Counted from the stretch's first letter, positions 1-12,290 are shown. The stretch: 64,000 nucleotides of DNA from Prorocentrum cordatum (GCA_963575745.1 CAUYUJ010014194.1:633501-697500), one strand, 5' to 3'. Numbers and translations: made by a program. The notes: generated by a model from the sequence alone, not told the origin.

Positions 1-1800
1 GGTTGCATGGACTTTGTGCAGGGGTGTTGGCGAGGTGGTGTTCAGCCTGGCCAGTAGACGTTATCTTGCTCCTCCTGCACTGGCTCCTCCTTATTATCCT
101 CCCCCTTTCTCCCGCTATTGCTGATCCTCCTTTTCTTCTCCCTCCTCATCCCGCTCCTTCTCCCAGCAGGAACAGGCAGTCTCCAACAACCTCCCTGGCT
201 CCCGCTCAACGCCTGCCGCTCGTCGAACTTCTTCGACTGGCACTGGCTGATGGGCAGCTCAGTCCCGCAGACCCTCGCGCTCTCGGCACGAGCCTTGCAG
301 AGGCGGCCATGGAGGATTCCAACGCGCAACCTGAAGGAAGACGCAACCCGGAAATTATCCTTGTCTGAGGATGCTACGGGTCATCTTCCCTGGTGGTGGG
401 ATGACCCGATCCCTATCGTGAATTCTCTGGATTATATTGGTCTAGCGGTACGAGCGGTACGCAATACGCAGTATGCCTCCGGCTATTGAAGTTGCTCGTG
501 ACGTGACCCGATTGGTGGGCCAGCGGGCCATGCAGAGCACCTCTCCTACGGTTTACATGCTCGCACATTTCGAGGCACTGTTACTCAGTGCGCTGGAGAC
601 TGGGGCACTGACCACGGGCGTCGGGAACATCCATGGCCCCGTTTAGCCAAGCCCCCGCATCCTAAGCCTTTAGCGCTGCAGGTGGGGGCATTCTTGACCG
701 GAGCAGTGGGAAAGCCCACCAATGCTTCCATGCCTTTATTTAGCAGTTCCCCCAGTCATTGGGCACAGAGCTGCCCTTTGCCTGGCGGCGTGGCTCAGTC
801 TTGAACGCCCATTAACACACTAGAACCCAGGCTTCGCTTTCCTGGCAGTGGGCAACGGCCGATACACTCACGGGCGGCTGGACGATTTCGGCCCGATTTC
901 ATGTTCTTCCCACCAATTTCGGCTGCGCACTTTTAGGCCGCAAGGTTGACGACAGTATCCAGGATTGCCTCACGCGCACAAGACTCCTAGTGGTCATCGA
1001 CGGGGGCCCGCTGGCTTTCTTGCACAAGGGGACCCCGTCTTTGCCCCTACACCTAGTCGACGACTATCGCCAGCCTAAGTGCCATCGTGTGCGCACGATT
1101 CGAAGAGTGGTTCGGCTGTTCTATTGGTTTCACAGCTGTCCCACCCGAAGACGTGAGCGGGAGCCGCAGAGCAGCGCATATATCCAGGACGACGCAGCGT
1201 ACTCGCATGCCCCTGGCTGAACTGATTTATACACTAGCTGCGTTCAGGATGGTTTCGTCGAAGTGCTTCGATGTGGCAAAGCTAGCCTTGTTTTTCCAAC
1301 CGAGCCTCGTGCATCCTGCATACCTGGCTGATGAGAACAATACGGCTACGCAGTCAATCGCCACGCGGTGCCAGAGGCCTAGTTCTACTGCTGAGAGCGG
1401 CTACTGCATCACATGCGATATCTTAGTGTACCTGAGTTCCCCTGTACAGCTTATGTTCAGTATCTACTCTCTCGGTACAGCATCGACATCGTATCCGACA
1501 AGCTCCTCGGGCTGCATCGCAGAGCAAGGTTGTCCAGTGGGCGGCCAGGAGCAATAGGAACTGTGTTGCTCTGCTTTGGCGCGTGTGTGCTGCTGTAGCG
1601 GGCTGAGTCGCCGTGACTGCTCGGATGCCGTACTACCGCTTGCTTCGGCTGGGGCGGTGGGCGGCCTCTTGGCACTCAGGTGAATCTGCGAGGGTGCGCT
1701 GAGGCGCACGAGACCGAGCGTTGCAGCCGCAGGGCCACAGGGAAACGCTTCGGTCCGAGGGGCAGTACGAGCTAGGAGCTCCTGACCTCTTTAGACGCGT
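1..1800. other. No recognised gene; degraded unique sequence
   Basis: Mostly unique DNA without simple repeats. Several short open stretches occur on the plus strand, the longest at 1087-1557 and the most protein-like at 473-646, but none shows a domain I can name. Frames are interrupted and change, as expected for old coding or retroelement sequence. Confidence 0.4.
473..646 (+). CDS. Unrecognised short coding-like frame
   Basis: A 57-codon frame from an ATG at 473 to TAG at 644-646. The product would begin MPPAIEVARDVTRLVGQ and contains a helical, leucine-rich stretch (HFEALLLSALETGAL). An in-frame TAG lies shortly upstream, so the ATG is the only start in this frame. No domain was recognised. 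It could be an exon or a fragment of a decayed retroelement protein. No promoter or neighbouring partner is visible. Confidence 0.22.
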   Translation: MPPAIEVARDVTRLVGQRAMQSTSPTVYMLAHFEALLLSALETGALTTGVGNIHGPV

Positions 1801-1801
1801 G

Positions 1802-1837
1802 GATCATCATCGGCACCATCATCATCAGCATCATCAG

Positions 1838-1884
<47 letters not shown>

Positions 1885-1885
1885 G
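1802..1885. repeat. (CAT)n microsatellite
   Basis: Nearly pure CAT/ATC triplets with a few interruptions at the start (CGG, CAG). Any polyhistidine reading is only translation of the repeat. Confidence 0.95.
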
Positions 1886-2449
1886 GTGTTCCCCTTCTCA
1901 TTATCTTCCTAGTCTTCCTTCCCCCTCTTCAACCTCCTCCTTCCGCTCCCCCCTTCTGTCCTTCCTTCTCATCGCGCCAACATCCCCTCGCTGCCCGCTC
2001 TTAGCTCAAGAGCCTCATTCCCCCCCCCCAGTGGCTCCCGCGCGCGAGCGCGTGCCATGCGCCGACGGCGGCCATGGGTTCACACGGGGACGCCCTCTAC
2101 TTGCTCAGGGTCGCCGCGCCCTGCTGGCTCAAGGCCCGCGGTCGTCTCGCCCCGCCAGGGCTTGGCAGAGGGGGCGGGGGAACTGGGGGGGGAGGGACAA
2201 GTTTGGCGCGATAGCTCGTTTTGAGGCGCCCCGTCCCTTCTGCGCATGCCCTCCCCGTGCGCCCGTGCTTCTCTGTTCGCCGAGTCGTCACGGTGGAGAG
2301 GGGGCGCGCACAGTCGAAGAAGACCGCGCGCGGAACAGGCAAATTGATGCCGAGGTTTGGGAGCGCCTGGGAGGCAGAGCAGGATGGGGATTCACCTGAA
2401 GGGGGGACAGACGGGATCAACAGAGGAGGAGCACCCGAAGGAGGCGCGC

Positions 2450-2875
2450 GCACATCAGCATGGGGGCCTGAAGAGGCCCCGCTGGGACCGAGCAGAGAGA
2501 AGGGGCGCACCCAGCAGGTTCGGTTTAACAACACGTGGTTGAGCGGTGCTGCACCCCCCCCTGAGCACAGGCCCCCCCCCCAAGCATCAGCCAGATTAGT
2601 TGGGTTTCCATCCTCATGCTCGGCACCCTCTCCCCCAACCTCGTCAGGGCAACTGACAAGGGATAGGACGGCGGTGGCCGACGCGTCCGAAGCCCGGCAT
2701 TTCTGGAGCATCAGCCAGGCAAGTCTGGCCTGAAGGGGCCCGCTGGAACTGAGCAGAGAGACAGGGCACACCCTGCAGGTTAGGTCAAACACCATATCGT
2801 TGAGCGGTGCTGCAGCCTCCCCTGAGCACAGCCCCCCCGCCCAAGAGCATCAGCCAGACAAGTCGGGTTTGCGCC
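2450..2875. repeat. Two-copy direct repeat, offset about 262 bp
   Basis: The block around 2467-2608 recurs around 2729-2871. Shared landmarks are GCCTGAAG, GAGCAGAGAGA, CAGGTT, TTGAGCGGTGCTGCA, CTGAGCACAG and AGCATCAGCCAGA. Copies differ by substitutions and C-run length, so the duplication is not recent. Confidence 0.8.
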
Positions 2876-2887
2876 ATCATGCCGCCG

Positions 2888-2938
2888 GCAGAGGAAGAAG
2901 AGGAAGAAGAGGAGGAGGAGGAGGAGGAGGAGGAGAAG
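2888..2938. repeat. (GGA/GAA)n purine tract
   Basis: Trinucleotide purine run of about 50 nt, one of many GGA/TCC tracts in the window. Confidence 0.9.
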
Positions 2939-3395
2939 GCCGATGGGCCGCATAGTGTGACGCTCGCCCAGTGTGACGTTGGCCTCCGTTTTCCTTCCTC
3001 CTCACTTCCGCCATCCGCTCCTCCTCCTCCTCCTTGTCTCCCTGCTCCTGCCCTCCTGCTTGCGAGCCTCCTTGGTCCTATTCCCAGGAGGGCCTGCCGC
3101 TCGACGTCCTTGGCGGCCTCGGACCGTGCCGTGGAGTCCGACGCCCAGAGAGAGGCCGCTCCTCCTGAGCTGCACCACCTCCTGGAGCGCCTCATGACGG
3201 CACCCCGCAAAGATCCGCTTCGCAGACCTCTTTCTCCACCTCGTGTTCGGGGCCTCCACGGGAGCTGCCCCCTGCCCGCGCGCGCGCGCCCCTCGACGAT
3301 CTTGCTGATGACCTGCATCGTCTGCTCGGCAGCGGGAGCCTGTGCCGATGCCAGCGGCACGCGTTTCTCTCTGCCGGGGAGAGGGCCTCGGATCT

Positions 3396-4070
3396 TCAAA
3401 GCAGCTCCGTCTTCGTCAGGGCGCCTGCGCGCTCGACCTCGGGTTGGCCACGGGGGTCGTCCTTCTCTTGCCACTTTGCCGACCTGACAGTTGCGGCAGT
3501 GGTCGATGCAGTGGCTGCGGCTGGGAGCCGACCTCCAAGGCCCACGGCATGTTCTCGTTCCTGTTCACGCTTCTCTGATACTTCTGCTGAAGCTTTCGCT
3601 TCGCGATGGCCAGCGTCCGCGCTGGCCAGCGTCAGCAACGGAGCGACGGCCCTTCCTCGCCCCCTTTCAGTCTTTGCGGCCTCTACATGGCCTCGTTCTC
3701 TTTCTCCTCGGCGGTCCGCTTCTTTGGCCTGCTTCTCGACCAGCAGCTTCAGTACCTACAGATACCGTGCTTGGGCGCCAGCTCCGGTCGGAGTTTGAGA
3801 GCAATAGGCACTTGCACCTGAACAGCTGGCTCTTTCTCGTAGCGGCTGGCCCGGACTTGGCGGACCAGGGTATCGATCGGGTTCACAGTGGTTCCACGAA
3901 CACGGTGTTGGTGGATGTCCAAGCCATTCAGGCCTTTGAAGAGTTCGCCGCGCTCTGGACAGGGAATCCTCGGAGCGCCGTCGGCCGCCTTTCTCGTCCT
4001 CCACCTCGTCGCGGGGGGCAGACTCGAACATAATATGCTGGAGCTCCACGAGCGAAGCCTGGCTTAACAA
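3396..4070 (-). pseudogene. Unrecognised protein-coding relic with two apparent frameshifts
   Basis: Read on the minus strand, this stretch has coding-like composition across three frames that join through apparent single-base changes. Part 1, down to about 3992, reads VELQHIMFESAPRDEVEDEK. An AAA run at 3990-3992 marks the shift into part 2 (3991-3749), which contains ELFKGLNGLDIHQHRVRG and RQVRASRYEKEPAVQ. Part 2 ends at a TGA at 3749-3751. Part 3 (3746-3396, 117 codons including the stop) starts LLVEKQAKEADRRGERERG and is a charged, probably helical or coiled-coil segment. One missing base at the TGA would join parts 2 and 3. The roughly 19-nt gap is too short to be an intron. I do not recognise the family. 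The breaks could be decay or sequencing error. Confidence 0.45.
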
Positions 4071-4249
4071 CCACCGCCAGGGCCTGAGCACTTCGGGTTC
4101 ATATCCCTGCTCGGATTGAGACGTGTTCCGCCATCTCCAATTGCCTCCCCCTCCCAGAAGCCATACACGTATTCGATCGCGATTTGGCTGCGGTGGCCCA
4201 GCGGTGCAAGCGTTGAATCCGTGCACGAAATGTAGGCGGACGGCATCGG

Positions 4250-5720
4250 GGATCATGGCCGATAACGGTCTGCGGAAGCGCATTCTCGCACGCCCTGCGG
4301 CGGTCCCCGAGCCCGTCATGCGTCTGCGAACGTGGACGTGCGATGGACGCTTTCCGCCTTGAGCACCTGCTGAGGCGCGAGCGCGTGCTGACGTGGCCGC
4401 TGAGCTGTGGCGCGAAGCCTTGTGCCCGCAGCGTTCGGGGATGGCACGAAGACTTGTCTGCCCCTTCTCGCCTCCTTCCCTACTCGCCCTGCTTCCACGC
4501 CGAACCGCCGCCCCCATACTCTTTGTATATGGCCTAGCTGTTGTGCGCGTGGAGTTATTGTGTGCTAATCCGCGCGGGACTAGCAGCCCCTGGTGGATTG
4601 GCTTCTGGGCACCTCGGCTCTGACTGACCGTCGTTGCCCCCTTTTTCCCGTGACGAGTCTTGTCGCAAGCGCACGCTCCCTCCTCGGGTCCATTTTCCTG
4701 CAACCCTCGATCGCCCCCCCGCGGATCTCCCCCTACTAGCGCCCACCCAATTTCCAAGGCTCAAGTTGGCCCAAGCGGCGAGATCGGGGAGGTATGGTGG
4801 TCATTCGAAGGCTGGTGCTGCCAGCGCAAGTCACGAGCGACGAACTTGTCCACATCCATGCCCTCGTGGTCTGGGCACCGAGGTGCGATCCCGCGTGGAT
4901 GCGCGTTCCCACGATTACGCGATCCCATTGATACTTTCCGCGCGGGCCATCCGTCCAACGCCTCTTTCTATCCCTGGAGGCGCGGCGAAGGAGTCCAGAC
5001 CCTGCGGCCTCGGATATAGATGTAAATCGGAATAAGTGCGGGGAGCAGCGGGCTGGCTCTTTCCGGGAATATTGCCGCGGATGGTTGCAACGGGGGGTGC
5101 GCGGCGGCTTGTGGTCTGAGGGCGGTCAAGCGGCCCGTAAGCCCCGCCAGGTTTAAATTGTATGTGAGTTTAAACAATCAGATGCTCTTGGCGGAATCGA
5201 CCGTCATTCCATGCGTTTGCTCCAAGGACCAGTCTCAAGCATTGCAAGTCCAGAAAAAATAAGCAACGTTAACCATGAAATGCAGCAACGCAGGATTTTA
5301 TGAGCCGTGGTTATGTGATTTCATGTAGGCCCCATCGGTTCTGCCGTCTTGAGTTGTCCCCTCCTTCTCGAACGATTCATTCACTGAGGAAGCAGAACAG
5401 CCAACATTGTTTCAGCATGATTCCCCAAAAATCAGATACGTGCTTTGTTGGACGACGTCGGTGGGAACCCAGCTTACCCTACAAGGATCTTGCTTGCGGG
5501 TCGCTCCATCCTTGGCTTCGCGCGTGGTGCAGTACAGTACCCGCTGGCGCTGCCCCCTGGCCGTGCTGTGTATTGCCCGTTCATGCCACCCTTCAGTGCG
5601 GGTTTCGTCTGGATGCGCTGTCGGCACAGCGCTGCTGCCAGCTTCTCTTTCGGATGGATCGCGCCGCGTTATAGGGGAAGGGCGGGCGCAAAAAAATTAG
5701 CCTGGCGAAGGACCCAACCA
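4250..5720. other. No recognisable gene
   Basis: Unique-looking sequence, somewhat AT-richer near 5150-5420. Overlapping open frames exist on both strands, none with a recognisable motif or convincing codon pattern. Confidence 0.5.
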
Positions 5721-5800
5721 TATGCAGCTGCGAGTACCGCACGGATATGAGACTAAGGAGGGGGCACGCAAACTAGGCCCCTCTTCTCATAGGCACCGCG

Positions 5801-6300
5801 CCACTGGGGCCTTCGGTGGAGCTCCCTATGGGGCCACGAAGCGTGTGAAGGGTGTGCCGAAATGGGTGGTGGGGAGGCATGCGGACCCTGCCACTGGGGC
5901 CTTCGGTGGAGCTCCCTATGGGGCCACGAAACGTGTGAGGGGTGTGCCGAAATGGGTGGTGGGGAGGCATGCGAACGCAGCCACTGGGGCCTTCGGTGGA
6001 GCTCCCTATGGGGCCACGAAACGTGTGAGGGGTGTGCCGAAATGGGTGGTGGGGAGCCACTGGGGCCTTCGGTGGAGCTCCCTATGGGGCCACGAAACGT
6101 ATGAGGGGTGTGCCGAAATGGGTGGTGGGGACGCATGCGAACGCAACCACTGGGGCCCCTTCGGTGGAGCTCCCTATGGGGCCACGAAGCGTGTGAGGGG
6201 TGTGCCAAAGTGGGGTGGGGGCGGCATGCCAACTCTGCCACTGGGGCCTTCGGTGGAGCTCATTATGGGGCCACGAAACGTGTCAAGGGTGTGGTCCGAA
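5801..6300. repeat. Minisatellite array 1, about 90-bp unit, 6 copies
   Basis: Units begin CCACTGGGGCC at 5801, 5891, 5981, 6057, 6147 and 6238. Each contains GGTGGAGCTCCCTATGGGG, CCACGAA(A/G)CGTGTGAGG and GTGTGCC(G/A)AA. Spacing is 90, 90, 76, 90 and 91 bp; the third unit lost about 14 bp. The 90-bp period is divisible by three, so an artefactual repeated open frame (FGGAPYGATKRVRGVPKW) runs through part of it. Confidence 0.95.
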
Positions 6301-6490
6301 TAAGAGTTGCGGCGGCCCGCACTGCCACGCTGACGGACCCCCCCCTCCCTCTGGCTTTTGGCCGGGGCGGCGGGGCAGGACAGGCGACGGGTTTTTAGTA
6401 CACGCTGTCGCCACTGAATTCAATGACCGGGTTGTTAGAGCCCCCAGAGACCAAGAGCAGCGTCAAGGGTGTGTCGACATGGGTGGCGCG
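6300..6490. other. Unique insert between the minisatellite arrays
   Basis: About 190 bp without the repeat, containing a C-rich run, GGCCGGGGCGGCGGGG and an AT-richer stretch. It separates array 1 from array 2. No gene was seen. Confidence 0.6.
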
Positions 6491-6507
6491 GACGCATGCG
6501 AACCCTG

Positions 6508-7343
6508 CCACTGGGGCCGTCGGTGGAACTCCCAATGGGGCCACGAAACGTGTGAGGGGTGTGCAAAAGTGGGTGGGGGCGGCATGCGAACCCTGCCACG
6601 GGGGCCTTCGGTAGAGCACCCTATGGGGCCACGAAATGCGTGAGGGGTGTGCCAAAGTGGGGTGGGGGCGGCATGCGAACCCTGCCACTGGGGCCGTCGG
6701 TGGAGCTCCCTATGGGGCCACGAAACGTGTGAGGGGTGTGCCAAAGTGAGATGGGGGCGGCATGCGAACCCTGCCACTGGGGCCTTCGGTGGAGCTCCCT
6801 ATGAGGCCACGAAACGTGTGAGGGGTGTGCCAAAGTGGGGTGGCGAACCCTGCCACGGTGGATGGGGCCACGAAACGCGTGAGGGGTGTGCCAAAGTGAG
6901 GTGGGGGCGGCATGCGAACCCTGCCACTGGGGCCTTCGGTGGAGCTACCTATGGGGCCACGAAACGCGTGAGGGGTGTGCCAAAGTGGGGTGGGGGCGGC
7001 ATGCGAACCCTGCCACTGGGGCCGTCGGTGGAGCTCCCTGTGGGGCCACGAAACGTGTGAGGGGTGTGCCAAAGTGAGGTGGGGGCGGCATGCGAACCCT
7101 GCCACTGGGGCCTTCGGTGGAGCTACCTATGGGGCCACGAAACGTGTGAGGGGTGTGCCAAAGTGGGGTGGGGGCGGCATGCGAACCCTGCCACTGGGGC
7201 CTTCGGTGGAGCTACCTATGGGGCCACGAAACGTGTGAGGGGTGTGCCAAAGTGGGGTGGGGGCGGCATGCGAACCCTGCCACTGGGGCCTTCGGTGGAG
7301 CTCCCTATGGGGCCACGAAACGTGTGAGGGGTGTGCGGAAATG
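6508..7343. repeat. Minisatellite array 2, 89-bp unit, 10 copies
   Basis: Units begin at 6508, 6596, 6685, 6774, 6853, 6924, 7013, 7102, 7191 and 7280. Seven of the nine spacings are 88-89 bp; the unit at 6853 is internally deleted, giving 79 and 71. Consensus parts are CCACTGGGGCCTTCGGTGG, GTGTGCCAAAGTGGGG and GGCATGCGAACCCTG. An 89-bp period rotates the reading frame at every copy, which argues against coding use. Confidence 0.96.
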
Positions 7344-7352
7344 GGAACTAAT

Positions 7353-7830
<478 letters not shown>

Positions 7831-8224
7831 CGCTGTCTCTTCAAAACGAGGACCCAACACCACAGGATGGTTGGGAAAAACTCCGTCGGCGGCGAGGCAG
7901 AGTTGGTTGCACCAGCGAAGGAGCAAGACGGGGGCGCCGAAATCCAAATTGGCCAGCGTGCAAGAGGGGAAAACGGGGAGGCAAGGCGGCCGCGGAGGGG
8001 GGGGGGGAAGAAGGGGTCACTCAGGGGCGGACGGGTCTGCACCTGAGTTTGCTGGCGCGGCCACCCCCGCCGGCGGGGACCATGGCAGCTGCCGGGCCGC
8101 GGCGCCGGGGCACCCACGGGCGCAGGCGGGGCCCAGTGCGGGTACTGCAGGTAGGCGAAGCAGTGAAGCCGTCGAAGTAGTACACGAGGTGCTAGGACAA
8201 CGGGCGAGGGCCGCAGGCCGCCCA

Positions 8225-8620
8225 GGTGGGTGGCACTGACAAGGTGCGACAAGTACATGTGCGGTCCAGGTGGGACGCCACATAAACACAAGGCTGCCCT
8301 GTGCCGCACGCCATGCGTGCCATGCCGCTCGTGCCATTTGGGGAGTGTTGTGCCGAGAGTGGCCTGCCAGGAGAGCGTCGCTGTGCGCACCGATAGCGCC
8401 GGCCTTTGCGCTCCGTGCCGTACGGGCCACGCCCAAGGTGCCGTGCCAAGGCCATCGTTCCGAGAGCGCGATGCCGTGCGAGTTGAGCGTCGTGCCGTGA
8501 GCGCCGTAAATACTTCACGGTGCCGTGCAGTCCGCCTTTCCGTGCGTGCCGTGCTACGCATGCAACTCTCGATGCTTGCGCTCATGCCAGGCGCAATTGT
8601 CCGCGCTGCCACCCAAGTGT
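8225..8620. repeat. Degenerate GTGCC-rich repeat
   Basis: The pentamer GTGCC and variants (CGTGCCGTGC, GTGCCATGCC) recur at irregular 5-10 bp spacing for about 400 bp. Probably a decayed short-period satellite. No gene was recognised. Confidence 0.6.
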
Positions 8621-8994
8621 CCGCCCTGCAGCCAGGATGGAAGGGCCACTGAATCGCGTTCAACGAATGAGTCAGAAATCGATCGGGTCCAGACGTGATC
8701 CAGGGCGCATCGTTCCAAGCGAACACGGGCGCATGCCCTGTCTCCCTCCTCCGCCCTGCAGGGGGACAAGTCCAAGAAGGATGGATGGGAGGAAGGGCCG
8801 CCATCGGATGGTCGGACGCCGCCTCCGCCCCGCTGAGACGAGGCGCTCTGGGCTGGCGGAGCTGCCTGCACGGTCTGCACGCTGGTCGTCTCGTACAGGC
8901 GAGCGGCCGTTTGCTCTCTTTGCGGTTGGGGTCCGCTTGTCGTCGTGGTTGTTTTTTGCACGCGGGCACCCCGCGACGTGACACCGCCCGCCCT

Positions 8995-9180
8995 CTTGTA
9001 TGGAGGACGCAGCCTCAAGGGGGATCCAAGGTGCATCCAGGAGCATCTCAGACTCCTGGGGCCTCCAACGGGGATCCAGGGGGCATCCTGGGGCATCCAA
9101 GCCTCCATGAGGGTTCCACTGGGGATCTGAGGGTCTCCAGGAGCATCCAAGCCTCGGGCCACCAGGCGCTTCCGGGGAAG
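8995..9180. repeat. Degenerate GGGGATCCA/GGAGCATCC repeat
   Basis: Motifs resembling GGGGATCCAGG and GGAGCATCCAAGCCTC recur about every 20-40 bp. Low copy number and degenerate. Confidence 0.5.
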
Positions 9181-9649
9181 GGGCTCGGACTTCTGCGGGG
9201 CCTGCAGTGGCATTTTCAATTCCACATGGCAGGCCCGCCCTTCCGCAACGGCTTCTGGCGCACTCTCTGGGGCTTCGGGGGATCCAGCCTGGCTTTTTTG
9301 CCCTCGGCCCCACTTGATGCCACGGTTCGACGCGGCAGCATTGTGCCCCGGAGGGCCAGGGCCAGGTTAGCATCGGTCCTGGCCGGGATGATGGCGGAAT
9401 CTAGGTTTTCCAAGGCGCAGGGGAGGCAGCCCAAGCTACTTCATTTCTAACTTTCTACAGGCCATCAAAGACTGACGCCCATTCTGCTCAGCGCCCCTGA
9501 GCCTGCCCTGGGTTAGAGAGCTGTCGCCCACCAGACTTCGTGGTGGCGGCGGAAATGGGCCTGGGGGGTAGCGGAGTTGTTTCCCAATTGAGAGGATGGA
9601 GGAGGGAAGGCTCTCAAGTGGGGAGGAAGGGAGGGCTCCTGGTCCTCTT

Positions 9650-9705
9650 TTCCCTCCTCCTCCTCCTCCTCCTCCTCCTCTTTTTTTTTTTCCTCCTCTT
9701 ATCCT
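9650..9705. repeat. (TCC)n and T-run
   Basis: Pyrimidine triplet run followed by ten or more T residues. Confidence 0.85.
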
Positions 9706-9944
9706 GGCCGGGCAATGCGCCCCGATTGTTTTTCCCAGCAGTGCTTACACCATAAGGGGTTTGCGCTTCTCTGCTAAGGAGCTGGGCCCGCGTGCACGGC
9801 CCGCGGCCCGGCTCCCGTCCGTCGCCGCCCCGTTCTTTCGAGTAGAACGCCCGTGTGCGGCCCCAGCGGCCCTGTTCCCGCCCGTCGCCGCCGCCCCGTT
9901 GCACCCCTCCTCTGATTCGCCTTGCACTGCATTGCAGCCGCACT

Positions 9945-10500
9945 GCGTTTCGTAAGTTTGCATCGCTTTGCATCGCTTAGCGTTGCTTTGCTTTGCGCTG
10001 CAGTGATTTGCATTTGCATTGTTGTGCTTTGTGTGCATTGCGTTGCATATCTTCGCGTTGCGTTGCATGGCTTTGCATGACTTTGCATGTCGTTGCGTTG
10101 GTCGTCATTGCTTTCCATTGCTTTGCTGTGCGCTAGGTTGTTTCGCCGTGGTTCGCATGTTCTGGCATTGCGTTGCATTGCTCTGCACTGCAGTGCGTTG
10201 CATGGTTTTGCATTGTTGTGCATGGCTGTTCATAGCTTGGCATTGCTTTGGATTACTTTCCAATGCCTTGCATTGCGTTGCATTGCTTTGCATGGTTCTG
10301 CATTGATTTGCATTGCCTTGCATTGCTTTGCACTGCATTACTTGGTATTGCGTTGCGTTGCTTTGCTACGCATGGCTTTGCATGGCTTCGCATTGCCTTG
10401 CGTGTATTTTCAATGCGCAGTGCTTGCCATCACTTATATTGCACCATATTGCTTGCACCGCTTAGATTGCACCACTTGGATCGCACCGCATGTATTGCAG
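9945..10500. repeat. Degenerate TTGCA/TTGCG pentamer satellite
   Basis: About 550 bp in which TTGCA, TTGCG, TTGCT and TTGGC pentamers follow one another, often as ten-mers (TTGCGTTGCA, TTGCTTTGCA). Long spurious open frames on both strands are products of this composition. The 3' end merges into TTGCACC(A/G)-type variants. Confidence 0.85.
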
Positions 10501-10839
10501 TAGTTCGCTGGTCGGGGTCCACGCTGGCTAATATCTTGTAGTGCGATTTACAGCTCAGTAGGCAGGCCTGTGGCCGATACGAACATTGCGAGGTTTGCCT
10601 GATTGTTTGTTATGTGTGGTAGCGATGTGCGACGCATGCAGGCAGCAGGCACCGCTCTAGCCGCGTTAGTCACTCCATGATGTTGTCCGCTTGCGCATTC
10701 ATGTGTAGTTTCTCGTAATAATTTGTCTCGAGAGGCTTACGCCATTCCGCCGACCCCCAGAAGAGGATGTCGCTATTGTCACCTCCTGTTGTGCTGCCTG
10801 CGTGTAGTTGTTGCGGATCCGTCCTCCTCTTCCTTTGAG

Positions 10840-11345
10840 TCCAATGCGGGGTTTCTTGGGTGCCTTTGGAAGCCTCGGGGGTGGCCTTTTGGGAGCCTTT
10901 TCAGGGTACCTGATGGGGGGCCCTCTGAGCGGGCTTCTTGGGGCTCTCTCTTGGGGGCGTGTCGGGGGTCTTGGATGCCATCTTGTGGGGACGGGCTCCT
11001 GGGGCCCAAACGAGTTCCCCCACGTGGACCTCGCTTGGGCCTTTCTTGGGGTCCTCTTTGATGTTTTTTGTTCCCGTCTTGGGGTGTCTTTCGCAGTCTT
11101 TGGGCCGTCCTGGGCCGTCTCCGGACCCTCTTGGGGGCCTCTTGATCCATATGGGCCCCGTCTGGAGGGTACCTCGGGCCGTTTCGGGCTTTCAGAAGCT
11201 TGGAAAAGGCGGCAACGCCAAATTCATTTGCAAACCTGTAGGGGGTTCATGCTTTCTGTTTCATGAGGCCATCTTGGGAGTCCTCTTAGGGCCCTTAGGG
11301 GAGTCTTCGGGGCCTCCTCGGCCGTCTTGAGACCATCGTGATTGA
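10840..11345. repeat. CCTCTTGGGG-type repeat, copy 1
   Basis: Degenerate units of about 10-20 bp (CTTGGGG, GGGCCGTC, GGGGCCTC) in plus orientation. A less repetitive core at about 11160-11265 (near TTTCAGAAGCTTGGAAAAGG) is placed like the cores of other copies in the window. Confidence 0.7.
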
Positions 11346-11539
11346 AGCCTTCTTTAGGCGGCATCATGGGCATCTTGGAGGCCGCTGAGCGTAGATTTCG
11401 CGGCTCCGAGGGCTCCAGACCTGCGTTGACGAGCTCGTCGCCGCCCCCCACCCCCCCGCCCCCCCCCTCAAACTGCATTGTGGATCTCCAGGGAGGGGGA
11501 AGGGGCGCCAGGGGGACAGCCAATCATCTCACACGCCCT

Positions 11540-12290
11540 CTCACCCTAAGCATGCGGGGGTCGGCATATTTCAGCAATAGCTTGAATTTTGACAAGCAGC
11601 CATCATAATTCCCCGAGCATTGTTTGCACTAAGGGCTTTGTGATTGCATCTTAGGTATTGTGTATTGGTACTAACCGCTGGACTTCCCGATCGCCAATTG
11701 GGTTCAGCCCGTAGCGTCACCGCTGTATGGGTCTGGTTCGCATGCGGGGTCTTCTTGTTGCCCACCGATTCCTGGCTGGCGCCTGACTTGGAATAAACAT
11801 CCTAATTGGGGATCGCTCCAGTGCATCCGTTGTGCACGTTGGTCGCAATGGCTTATATCAGCAGAATAGTTAGGAAGCGGAGGAAGAGAGTATGGGATCG
11901 GGGAGGGGGAGAAGGGGAGGGTGGACGGGGCAGTATGTTTGCGCCAGTAGGAGCGCCATGCTCAAGCGTTGGGGTAGGCACATGGCGCTAAATTCGCTCA
12001 TGCATACGCGTGTGATGCCACTCAGCAGGCATACGCTGGACCACGTTCGTGCCGCAGCGGAGTGCGGCTTCGGTGGCAATCCATTTGTACCATGTTCTTT
12101 TGGCTCGCGGCCTGGCTGCCTTAGAAGCATCTGATACGTTGGTTCCACCGCCCGCGTGGCATGACTACAGCGCGACTGCTGATCAAGCTGCCCCCCAATC
12201 AAGTTCCTCTGTTCTCGTTTGCGCGCGCTCTGATCGGCAACTCGAATCTGGACGGTTATCGACGACGTGCGAACCGTTTGTCCTTGTCGT
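11540..12290. other. No recognisable gene
   Basis: Unique sequence, moderately AT-rich near 11570-11700. Open frames are short and unconvincing. Confidence 0.45.

Noticed and set aside
1985-2135. Leader-like motifs at TTAGCTCAAG (about 1996-2008) and CTGGCTCAAG (about 2127)
   Set aside because: Only 8-9 matching bases with no leader-like sequence upstream; likely chance.
4150-4250. tRNA-like stretch near GGTGGCCCAGCGGTGC
   Set aside because: No A/B box pair and no cloverleaf could be drawn.
5722-6303. 193-codon frame with a 30-residue repeat as a real repeat protein
   Set aside because: Explained by a 90-bp minisatellite; the neighbouring 89-bp array does not conserve the frame.
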